From NCBI GenBank assembly GCA_004555405.1, contig SFIE01000054.1, forward strand, positions 1 through 10,329: 10,329 bases of DNA, read 5' to 3'. Made by a program: the position numbers and the translations under genes. Source of the stretch: Subdoligranulum sp. GTDB taxonomy: Bacteria; Bacillota; Clostridia; Oscillospirales; Ruminococcaceae. Under the pieces are notes generated by a model, which saw nothing but the letters and a program-made list of their open reading frames with translations, did not search any database and was not told the DNA's origin. Of the stretch, positions 1 to 5,059 are shown piece after piece. Within the stretch, counting starts at the first letter, position 1. The number at the start of each line of letters is the position of its first letter.

Positions 1-3
1 ATT

Positions 4-55
4 CAGTTGACAAATTCGGTTGACTTGGTTGACGCAGTTGACAAATTTGGTTGAC
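4..55 (+). repeat. left GTTGAC repeat cluster (five copies, 31-base period)
   Basis: GTTGAC occurs at 6, 19, 28, 37 and 50, with start-to-start spacing 13, 9, 9 and 13. The spacing is symmetrical because the cluster is an imperfect tandem repeat of period 31: bases 4-24 match bases 35-55 at 20 of 21 positions (the only change is C17/T48). The centre contains the 15-bp core GTTGACTTGGTTGAC (19-33), which recurs further right. The arrangement resembles iterons or an array of protein-binding half-sites. TTGAC is also the core of a bacterial -35 box, so several copies could double as promoter elements. No function can be assigned from sequence alone. Confidence 0.85.
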
Positions 56-74
56 AAGATTTTAGCGTACTGTC

Positions 75-104
75 GTTATATATAATATATGTCAACCAAG
101 TCAA
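75..104 (-). promoter_or_regulatory. possible leftward promoter inside the repeat region
   Basis: Read on the minus strand, TTGACT (104-99) is followed after 18 bases by TATAAC (80-75), each matching the sigma-70-type consensus at five of six positions. It would fire leftwards across the left repeat cluster. The region is so AT-rich and so full of TTGAC that a chance match is likely, and nothing is known of what lies to the left of the window. Confidence 0.15.
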
Positions 105-105
105 C
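91..105 (-). repeat. inverted copy of the 15-bp GTTGAC core
   Basis: This is a perfect reverse complement of the core at 19-33 and at 191-205. With base 90 included, the match to 191-206 extends to 16 bp. It sits between the two direct copies and next to an AT-only run (75-90), followed by a 12-bp palindrome CTAAATATTTAG (105-116). In DNA it provides two more GTTGAC sites on the minus strand. In an RNA it could pair with either the left or the right core, but not both at once. Confidence 0.85.
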
Positions 106-135
106 TAAATATTTAGTATAAATTTAAATAAGGAT

Positions 136-157
136 TAGGGGGTGTATATACACCCTA
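136..157. promoter_or_regulatory. 16-bp perfect palindrome, possible operator or hairpin
   Basis: GGGTGTATATACACCC at 140-155 equals its own reverse complement. Outside it, TAGGG (136-140) can also pair with CCCTA (153-157) if the two Gs at 141-142 bulge, giving a longer stem. A perfect palindrome of this size is a typical shape for a dimeric repressor operator. No T-run follows, so it is not an intrinsic terminator. The regulator is not identifiable here. Confidence 0.5.
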
Positions 158-182
158 TAGCCTATATTTCGGCTTTATAGGG
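153..182 (+). promoter_or_regulatory. ten-pair bulged hairpin overlapping the palindrome
   Basis: CCCTATA (153-159) pairs with TATAGGG (176-182) and GCC (160-162) pairs with GGC (171-173). That gives ten pairs with a TT bulge (174-175) and an eight-base loop (163-170). The left arm shares bases 153-157 with the palindrome at 136-157, so the two structures exclude one another in a single strand. Five As follow on the + strand instead of Ts, so it does not read as a rho-independent terminator in that direction. Confidence 0.5.
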
Positions 183-187
183 AAAAA

Positions 188-205
188 TCGGTTGACTTGG
201 TTGAC
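188..205 (+). repeat. right direct copy of the GTTGAC core
   Basis: Bases 188-205 are identical to bases 16-33 over 18 positions and include GTTGAC at 191 and 200, again 9 bases apart. This copy closes the repeat region on the right, next to the point where the base composition returns to that of the genes. The last TTGACA (201-206) is a perfect -35 hexamer. Confidence 0.85.
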
Positions 206-229
206 AACCGCGCCGCCGCAATTTGCAAT
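201..229 (+). promoter_or_regulatory. candidate promoter for the head operon
   Basis: TTGACA (201-206, six of six) is followed after exactly 17 bases by TGCAAT (224-229, four of six). Transcription would start near 236 and leave a leader of roughly 145 bases before the scaffold gene. The -35 element is the last GTTGAC repeat, so a protein binding the repeats would compete with or recruit RNA polymerase here. The -10 match is weak, and phage late genes often use an activator-dependent promoter further upstream, so this remains a candidate. Confidence 0.25.
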
Positions 230-382
230 TCATGCAGAAAATGCATGGGTTCTTGTCACAAAATTTTTGTAAATCGTGGTAGAGTTAGGATAAGAGATTT
301 CGCTGCCGCCGGGCGATATCGGGCGGACAGGGCAAGGCAGGCGCAGCCGTAAAAATCGCGTGTAGCCCAAAGGGAGGAACAT

Positions 383-976
383 ATGAAGCGTGAAGATCTG
401 AGAGCCATCGAAGGCATGACCCCCGAGCTGGAGAATGCCGTAATGCAGCTTGCAGGCGCAGACCGCACCGCAGCCAACGCCAGAGAGCAGCAGCTGCAGC
501 AACAGGTCGCTGCCGCACAGCAGGCGCAGGCTGCGGCAGAGCAGCAACGTGCACAGCTGCAGCAGCAGATGGACAAGCAGCAGGCCGAGTACCGCCTGCG
601 CGAGCTGATCCGCACCGCAGCCATCGCAGCAGGTGCCTATGACCCCGATGATGTGGTGGGTGCGCTGATCACGGACACTTCGATCACGAGCAGCACCGAG
701 CAGACCGCGGCTATTAACACCGCAGTGGAGATGCTCAAGAGCAGCACTAAGCCTCATTGGTTTAAAAAGTCCTCCACCGCTGATCCCGACCCCGCAGCGC
801 AGGGCCGCCGGATCGTTACCCCGAAGCCTGCAGCAGGCGATCCGCTCGCAGCAGACCCCACCGTTGAGGATTTCGCCAAAATGGACTATATGGAGCGCAT
901 CCGTCTTAAAGCCACTAACCCGGCACTGTACGCTGCGCTCTTGAAAGACATGGCGAAACTTCGCAACCGTTATTAA
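383..976 (+). CDS. capsid scaffolding protein (GP20-type)
   Basis: The 197-residue product has the build of an internal head scaffold, which guides capsid protein into a procapsid and is then lost. After a short N-terminal segment, residues 30-75 are a long charged, glutamine- and alanine-rich coiled coil (QQLQQQVAAAQQ and following). Next come a helical part with AYDPDDVVGALI (85-96), a proline-rich flexible stretch (124-160), and a C-terminal basic helix, MERIRLKATNPALYAALLKD (170-189). In scaffold families such a C-terminal helix contacts the coat protein. The ATG has a strong site, GGGAGG, five bases upstream. The gene lies 16 bases before the major capsid gene, the standard position. No maturation protease domain is fused to it. 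The family call rests on composition, motif pattern and place, since scaffold sequences diverge strongly. Confidence 0.82.
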   Translation: MKREDLRAIEGMTPELENAVMQLAGADRTAANAREQQLQQQVAAAQQAQAAAEQQRAQLQQQMDKQQAEYRLRELIRTAAIAAGAYDPDDVVGALITDTSITSSTEQTAAINTAVEMLKSSTKPHWFKKSSTADPDPAAQGRRIVTPKPAAGDPLAADPTVEDFAKMDYMERIRLKATNPALYAALLKDMAKLRNRY

Positions 977-992
977 ACAGGAGATGTAAACT

Positions 993-1994
993 ATGCCTAC
1001 CGGAACTTTTGGCGGTTTCCCCTTTGACCCCGAGGTCTATGGTTCTTTTGTGGATCAGGAAGCCACCTTTACCGACAACATCATCGCGTCTGGCATTCTT
1101 GCCAGCGACCCTCGCATGACCGCAATTCTGGATAACGGCGGTACCGTCGGTACCACCCGATTCTACAATCCGCTGGATCCTGCTACGGATGCACCTCTGG
1201 TGCGCAACGGCTCTAACAATAACACGCCCACTGAGATCAGCGGCGGCAAGCAGAGCTTTATCCGCCTCGACCGCATGAAGGCGTGGAAAGCCAACCAGCT
1301 GGTGCGCGAGCTGACCGCAGCTGACCCCATGGCAGCTATCGCGCGAAAGACCAGTCTGTACTGGCGTATGTACTGGCAGGATCTGCTGGTCAGCACCACG
1401 GACGCTGTGCTGGGCCTGACCAAGCTGTCCTCGCATGTGATCACCGCCACCAATGGTGTGACCGGCGAGCTGCTGATCGACGGTCAGCAGGCCGCACTGG
1501 GCGATTTCGCAAACCGCTTCGGTCTGTACATTATCCACAGTAAGGTGTTCGCCGCTTATCAGAAGCTGGGCCTGGTCAACTACAATAAGTACACCATCAC
1601 CAATGTGCTGGCGCGCGAAGTGGAGCTGCCCACCATCAACGGCCTGATCGTCGTGGTCAACGATCGAGGCACCTACAACGCCAAGGGCGCTGACAGTAAC
1701 CCCGAATACAAGTGCTACCTGTTGGGCCAGGGCTGCTTCCTGCAGGCAACCCCCAGCACCAGCACCCCTGACTACACCGACTACAACCCCGAGCTGGGCG
1801 GCGGTACCGATATTCTGTACAACACCCGCTCTGTGATCCTGCACCCCAATGGCGTATCCTTTAAGGCTGACGGCATCGCGGGCGAAACCCCCACCGATGC
1901 AGAGTTTACCAAGAGCGCCAACTGGGACCTGCGCTTTGACCCCAAGAATGTCCGTATGGCGGTCATCAAGGTGCCCGCTGCTCAGCTGACATGA
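993..1994 (+). CDS. major capsid protein (Gp13-like, HK97-type fold)
   Basis: The 333-residue product is the coat protein that forms the icosahedral shell. Its length and layout fit the Gp13-type coat proteins of Gram-positive phages. They include an N-terminal arm ending around residue 35 (FTDNIIASGIL), a GGTVGTTRFYNPL segment (49-61), and LGDFANRFGLYIIHSKVFAAYQ (169-190) with the characteristic IHSKV. Then come NGLIVVVND (216-224), the strand YKCYLLGQGCF (239-249), LHPNGVSF (283-290) and the closing NWDLRFDPKNVRMAVIKV (310-327). AGGAG at 979-983 gives a good ribosome binding site nine bases before ATG. The last bases overlap the next gene as ATGA. No cleavable prohead segment is evident, consistent with a separate scaffold gene. 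The HK97 fold is inferred from family knowledge. Confidence 0.88.
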   Translation: MPTGTFGGFPFDPEVYGSFVDQEATFTDNIIASGILASDPRMTAILDNGGTVGTTRFYNPLDPATDAPLVRNGSNNNTPTEISGGKQSFIRLDRMKAWKANQLVRELTAADPMAAIARKTSLYWRMYWQDLLVSTTDAVLGLTKLSSHVITATNGVTGELLIDGQQAALGDFANRFGLYIIHSKVFAAYQKLGLVNYNKYTITNVLAREVELPTINGLIVVVNDRGTYNAKGADSNPEYKCYLLGQGCFLQATPSTSTPDYTDYNPELGGGTDILYNTRSVILHPNGVSFKADGIAGETPTDAEFTKSANWDLRFDPKNVRMAVIKVPAAQLT

Positions 1995-2392
1995 TCGGCT
2001 GGGCAGGGTATACCGATTACCTGACCGCGCACCCGGGCACCACGCTGACAGAGGTTGAGTTTACCCGCTTTGCAGAGCGCGCAGCAGCTGAGATACTGCG
2101 CGCTACTGCATGGCGTGCCCAGCAAGCAGCGGGGGACGATGCGGTATCCATTTTACGCAGCTGCCAGCTGGCGCTGATTGATGAGGTACTGCTCCCCGGA
2201 GCAGAAGCGGGCGCAGGAACGGTAACATCGGCTAACAATGATGGCTACTCTGAGAGCTATCTGAGCGGGGCATCGCTGGATAGCCTCCAGCATAGCCGCA
2301 CGCGTAGGCTGATCGCGCGTTATCTGCTCAACCCGGTAACCGGGTGGATGATCTACGCAGGCGGCGTGTACCATGCCCCCGCGCGCAGATGA
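1991..2392 (+). CDS. head-tail connector (adaptor) protein
   Basis: This 133-residue alanine-rich, mostly helical protein follows the capsid gene, where siphophages encode the adaptor that docks under the portal ring. TLTEVEFTRFAERAAAEILRATAW (18-41) resembles the first helices of gp6-like adaptors. SANNDGYSESY (80-90) resembles a loop common in these proteins in Clostridia phages, and the C-terminus carries a basic helix, SRTRRLIARYLL (102-113). Its ATG overlaps the capsid stop as ATGA. No ribosome binding site lies at a useful distance (the nearest purine run, AAGGTG, ends about 17 bases upstream), so translation probably depends on ribosomes finishing the capsid gene. Function is inferred from position and motifs. 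Confidence 0.7.
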   Translation: MIGWAGYTDYLTAHPGTTLTEVEFTRFAERAAAEILRATAWRAQQAAGDDAVSILRSCQLALIDEVLLPGAEAGAGTVTSANNDGYSESYLSGASLDSLQHSRTRRLIARYLLNPVTGWMIYAGGVYHAPARR

Positions 2393-2404
2393 GGGGGTGT
2401 CGGA

Positions 2405-2773
2405 TTGCGGCACTTAGTAGCGGACCAAACAGTAACTCTGCACGCTCTCCGGTATAACGGGGACACGGATACCGATATGGAGATTTGCACCACGCTCACT
2501 GGGGTGAGCTGGTATGAGGCGGTGCAAGCCGCCCCGAGCAGCAACGGACTGGTGTCCTCCAGCCTTTACAAAATCCGGATTTTTGAGGATCAGCTGACGG
2601 AATACCTGCCGTTTATGGACTGGCGCAAGCTCACCGAGGGGGAAAGGCAGTCCTTCTGGACTATTGCTCTCGGAGATAAGCTGAGCCACGGGGGCAATAC
2701 GGTAACGATTATCGCAATCCATGACAATCGCGCCTCGCGCCGTAACCCGCACCTGTATCTGGAGGCAAAGTAA
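2405..2773 (+). CDS. minor head protein / head-tail closure candidate, TTG start
   Basis: The 122-residue product is a small beta-rich protein of the kind found second in the connector block, similar in pattern to the DUF6751/minor-capsid-1 type. It has an opening strand (VADQTVTLHALRY, 5-17), TLTGVSW (30-36), a SLYKIRIF strand (53-60) and WTIALGDKL (85-93). The likely role is a stopper or closure protein between adaptor and tail. TTG at 2405 is chosen because GAGGGGGTG (2391-2399) lies at proper distance. The next in-frame ATG (2477) would delete 24 residues that look like the first beta strand and has no comparable site upstream. The stop shares its last base with the next ATG (TAATG). The role is inferred mainly from gene order. 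Confidence 0.65.
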   Translation: MRHLVADQTVTLHALRYNGDTDTDMEICTTLTGVSWYEAVQAAPSSNGLVSSSLYKIRIFEDQLTEYLPFMDWRKLTEGERQSFWTIALGDKLSHGGNTVTIIAIHDNRASRRNPHLYLEAK

Positions 2774-3135
2774 TGAGCGCACGATTTGACTGCGAGTTGG
2801 ATCTGTCCGGACTGACCGACCTGCTCAGAGAGCGAGGGCTGGAGCCCGGCGGCGCGGTGCAGGTGTTTGTGGATAGCGAGATCATACGCCTCGCTGACCC
2901 GTATGTGCCCTTTCGCACCGGCGCGCTTAAAGACAGCGCGTTGACCAACACCGTGATAGGGCAAGGCGAGATCGTGTATGCCACGCCCTACGCCAAGCGA
3001 ATGTATTATCATCCGGAGTACAACTTTAACGGTGCCCCTATGCGCGGGGCGTATTGGGCCGACCGTATGTGGGCGGATCACGGCGAGGACATTGTCCGCG
3101 GGGCCGCCACGCTGGCAGGAGGGCAGGCAGAATGA
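2773..3135 (+). CDS. minor capsid / HK97 gp10-like tail-joining protein
   Basis: This 120-residue product matches the minor-capsid-2 pattern of Gram-positive phages, a relative in layout of HK97 gp10-type head-tail joining proteins. DPYVPFRTGALKDSA (42-56) contains the typical P-Y-V-P-x-x-T-G-x-L signature. It is followed by YATPYAKRMYYHP (69-81) and GAYWADRMW (92-100), both common in the family. GGAGG (2761-2765) lies seven bases before the ATG and inside the previous gene. The stop overlaps the following gene as ATGA. The protein is expected in the neck or proximal tail. The family assignment is fairly secure from the motifs, while the exact structural position is inferred. Confidence 0.78.
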   Translation: MSARFDCELDLSGLTDLLRERGLEPGGAVQVFVDSEIIRLADPYVPFRTGALKDSALTNTVIGQGEIVYATPYAKRMYYHPEYNFNGAPMRGAYWADRMWADHGEDIVRGAATLAGGQAE

Positions 3136-3545
3136 GTATAATCGGCAGCGTTCGGGCATGGCTGCGAGAGTGCCCGTTGATCGACAGGCATAACCGATTC
3201 AACACGGGCTATCTCGGCAACCTGAGCACCGAATACAGCGTGTCCGTAGCCGGTGTGCAGCACAGCTGTGATATCACCGGCATGGGTATAGATGAGTATA
3301 ATCTTGTGTTTCAAGCCCGCCTGCCCTACGGCGTGGCCCTGCAGGAGAATCTGAGCGCAGCGGAGCTGTTCGGCGAGCTGAGCCGCTGGATCATGGCGCA
3401 GGAACGAGCGCATAAATACCCGGCTCTGCCGGGATACGAATGCACCAGGATCACTACCGCCAACAGCGGTATGATCACGCAGGCCGGTGCGGATACGGCG
3501 GTGTACCAACTTCAAATTAAGCTGATTGCTGAGGAGAGTAACTAA
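3132..3545 (+). CDS. minor capsid-3-like protein, probable tail terminator
   Basis: The product has 137 residues from the ATG at 3132. A longer reading from 3054 would add 26 arginine-rich residues that merely overlap the previous gene, whereas AGGAGGG (3117-3123) sits eight bases before 3132. The sequence has an N-terminal helix with CPLIDRHNRFNTGYLG (14-29), TEYSVSVAG (33-41), a central helix SAAELFGELSRWIMAQE (75-91) and an edge strand AVYQLQIKLIAEE (123-135). This is the shape of tail-completion proteins that cap the tail tube and join it to the head, and it stands just before the tube gene where a terminator is expected. The stop overlaps the next ATG (TAATG). Confidence 0.68.
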   Translation: MSIIGSVRAWLRECPLIDRHNRFNTGYLGNLSTEYSVSVAGVQHSCDITGMGIDEYNLVFQARLPYGVALQENLSAAELFGELSRWIMAQERAHKYPALPGYECTRITTANSGMITQAGADTAVYQLQIKLIAEESN

Positions 3546-4051
3546 TGGCAAGCAACACTATTAACCTTACGGCAGGCCAGAAAGCCGACCGTAAGCTGGA
3601 AATGCACTTTGTAAATGTGGGTACGGGCGAAGCCCCTGCATGGGAGATTATGGGCCGCGGCGTGGAAGAAGCCAGCATGGAGTTTAACCATGACGCCGAC
3701 CAGAAAACCGACATCCTGGGCATTACGGATGTGGATGTGTCCGCCGCTAAGCCGATGCTGGCGCTGGACCCCAACCAGATCCGTGGCGGCCAGAAATTGA
3801 GCGAAAAGCTGCTGGATATCGAGCGCCGCAACGCGATCAGTGAGCTGAGCATGTTTGAGGTGCTCAATGTCCACGCCTATATGGGCGAAACCAGCTTTAC
3901 TGCCGAGCTGCACAAGGGCTGCACCATCGTGCCCCAGAGCCTCGGCGGCAGCAGCTATGTAGGCATGCCGCTGAATGTGTACCTGTCCAACGATAAGGAT
4001 CTGGGCACCGCCACGATCGCGGACGGTGTGCCCACCTTCACCAAGGGCTAA
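3545..4051 (+). CDS. major tail tube protein
   Basis: The 168-residue product is the likely subunit of the tail tube. Supporting points are its length, its place between the completion gene and the assembly-chaperone gene, and its motifs: GRGVEEASMEFNHDADQKTDILGITDVDV (37-65) is a beta-hairpin region typical of tube proteins from Gram-positive siphophages. Further motifs are LSMFEVLNVHAY (101-112) and the closing strands MPLNVYLSNDKDLGTATI (141-158). GAGGAGAG (3531-3538) is a strong ribosome binding site, as expected for an abundant protein, even though the start overlaps the previous stop by one base. No immunoglobulin-like C-terminal extension is present, so the tail surface should be plain. 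Confidence 0.82.
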   Translation: MASNTINLTAGQKADRKLEMHFVNVGTGEAPAWEIMGRGVEEASMEFNHDADQKTDILGITDVDVSAAKPMLALDPNQIRGGQKLSEKLLDIERRNAISELSMFEVLNVHAYMGETSFTAELHKGCTIVPQSLGGSSYVGMPLNVYLSNDKDLGTATIADGVPTFTKG

Positions 4052-4063
4052 GGAGGCAGCAGC

Positions 4064-4507
4064 ATGGCAATTAAAATCGATCTTGGCCTGCGCAAGTATG
4101 CCCTGCAGGACGCAGACGGCAGCGAGCTGGGCACAATCAGCTTTAACCCCAGCGACCCCGGCCTGCTGCCGCGCTTTGAGGATGCCAAAAATGTGATTCT
4201 GGGCGTAACGGAAAAAGCGGGCAGCATGGATAGCGTGGCGGCGATCGCCGAGCTGGACCGGCAGGTAAAGCAGGCACTCGATAGCGCTTTTGGCCGCCCT
4301 GTAAGTGCGGTTGTGTTTCAGGGGGTAAGCAGCCTTGCAATCTGCCCTGACGGCACGCTGGTGGTCGAGCATGTGCTTGAGGAGCTGCTGCCGGTGATCG
4401 AGGATGCCATGCGGCAGGCAGGCAAAGCCACCGGCGAGCGAGTAGCCAAGCACAGCGGCAAATATCTTGCTGCTCCTGCTGCCGGGCTCGCCCCCGGCCA
4501 AGCATGA
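4064..4507 (+). CDS. tail assembly chaperone-like protein (DUF6673-type)
   Basis: This 147-residue protein sits where the first tail-assembly chaperone is normally found, between tube and tape measure genes. FNPSDPGLLPRFEDAK (27-42), LDRQVKQALDSAFG (64-77) and the CPDGTLVVEHVLEELLPVIEDA stretch (94-115) resemble the DUF6673 proteins of Clostridia phages. Such proteins are thought to coat the tape measure protein during tail assembly. AAGGAGG (4050-4056) overlaps the previous stop and gives a strong start seven bases later. The end overlaps the next gene as ATGA. In lambda the equivalent pair is joined by a -1 frameshift. Here the second frame is in the -1 register and open upstream, but no X-XXY-YYZ slippery site is visible near the junction. 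Confidence 0.7.
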   Translation: MAIKIDLGLRKYALQDADGSELGTISFNPSDPGLLPRFEDAKNVILGVTEKAGSMDSVAAIAELDRQVKQALDSAFGRPVSAVVFQGVSSLAICPDGTLVVEHVLEELLPVIEDAMRQAGKATGERVAKHSGKYLAAPAAGLAPGQA

Positions 4508-5058
4508 GTGCGTGGGAGCTGCCCGTAGATGTGTCTATCTGCGGGCAGCTTTTTGCTATCCGATCCGACTTCCGGGCGGTGCTGGATGCGCTGGCAGCCC
4601 TGCAGGACGAGGCCCTGAGCGAGCAGGAGCGCTGTATGGCGTTTCTGCAGATCATGTACCCCGCGTGGCAGCGCCTGCCTGACGGTAACGAGGCAATGCG
4701 GGCAGCGTGTGAGTTTATCAACCTCGGCGAGCGTGTGCCTGAGCACCAGGCCCCTAAACCGGTGCTGGTGGACTGGGAGCAGGATGCGCGCATCATGGCC
4801 CCGGCCATCGACAAGGTACTGGGCTACAGCTGCCGCCGGTGCGAGTATCTGCACTGGTGGGATTTTGTGGGGGCGTACATGGGCATCGGCGATGGCCTTT
4901 TTGCCCAAGTGATCAACATCCGATCCAAGCGTGCCAAGGGTAAGGCGTTGGATAAGGCTGAGCAAGAGTTCGCTCGGGAAAACGCCGAGCTGATCGGCAA
5001 AACCGCACCAAAGCTGAGCGCGGCGGAAGAAGAATTTTTCAAAGGACTGGGGGTGTAA
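4504..5058 (+). CDS. bacteriophage Gp15-family tail assembly protein
   Basis: The 184-residue product carries the recognisable Gp15 pattern: ELPVDVSICGQLFAIRSDFR (5-24), DWEQDARIM (90-98), LHWWDFVGAYMGIGD (116-130) and VINIRSKR (136-143), followed by a charged helical tail with ENAELIG (159-165). Gp15 proteins accompany the tape measure gene in phages of Gram-positive hosts and are taken as the second tail-assembly chaperone. No ribosome binding site is visible before the ATG (the upstream bases are C-rich), and the start overlaps the previous stop as ATGA. Expression therefore probably depends on re-initiation or on ribosomes from the preceding gene, which would fix the ratio of the two proteins. 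The family assignment is strong; the chaperone role is inferred. Confidence 0.85.
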   Translation: MSAWELPVDVSICGQLFAIRSDFRAVLDALAALQDEALSEQERCMAFLQIMYPAWQRLPDGNEAMRAACEFINLGERVPEHQAPKPVLVDWEQDARIMAPAIDKVLGYSCRRCEYLHWWDFVGAYMGIGDGLFAQVINIRSKRAKGKALDKAEQEFARENAELIGKTAPKLSAAEEEFFKGLGV

Positions 5059-5059
5059 C

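Larger units (their letters stand above)
1..382. other. gene-free, partly AT-rich region upstream of the head genes
   Basis: No convincing gene lies here. Bases 1-205 are clearly richer in A+T than the genes that follow. They contain an array of GTTGAC repeats on both strands, a perfect palindrome and a bulged hairpin, each listed separately. Bases 206-382 return to mixed or GC-rich composition and probably form the untranslated leader of the scaffold gene. They end in a good ribosome binding site (GGGAGG at 372-377). The only start codon worth testing (232) opens a 16-codon frame without a ribosome binding site. In many related phages the portal or minor head gene abuts the scaffold gene, so a gap this long at this place is unusual. 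That comparison is general knowledge, not a search. What lies left of base 1 is unknown. Confidence 0.8.

Noticed and set aside
1..54. Possible end of an upstream gene (frame 1 reads IQLTNSVDLVDAVDKFG then stop at 52-54)
   Set aside because: The reading consists almost entirely of the GTTGAC repeats, which recur outside any frame at 91-105 and 188-205, so a DNA-level repeat explains it better. It cannot be fully excluded without the sequence to the left.
153..187. Intrinsic terminator upstream of the scaffold gene
   Set aside because: The hairpin is good, but it is followed by AAAAA on the + strand and there is no T-run after it in either direction.
4..205. CRISPR array
   Set aside because: The repeats are too short (6-15 bp core), occur on both strands and have spacings of 9 and 13 bases. 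There are no spacers of uniform length and no cas genes.
232..282. Sixteen-codon open frame starting at ATG 232
   Set aside because: It has no ribosome binding site and no recognisable sequence, and lies in the probable leader of the scaffold gene.
230..757. Minus-strand frames rich in Cys/Leu opposite the scaffold gene
   Set aside because: The Cys and Leu runs are the complement of CAG/GCA-rich codons of the coiled coil in the scaffold. No ribosome binding site was found.
915..1844. Long minus-strand open frame (309 codons) over the capsid gene
   Set aside because: It is the mirror of the highly GC-biased capsid gene, has low-complexity composition typical of antisense frames and no recognisable domain or independent ribosome binding site.
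3054..3131. Longer N-terminus for the 137-residue tail-completion protein
   Set aside because: The added arginine/glycine-rich residues come from out-of-frame reading of the previous gene. The ATG at 3132 has a strong AGGAGGG at the right distance and an ATGA overlap.
3542..4501. Minus-strand open frame (319 codons) over the tail tube and chaperone genes
   Set aside because: It shadows two well-supported genes on the other strand. Its His/Ala/Gln-rich composition and lack of motifs fit antisense reading of GC-rich codons.
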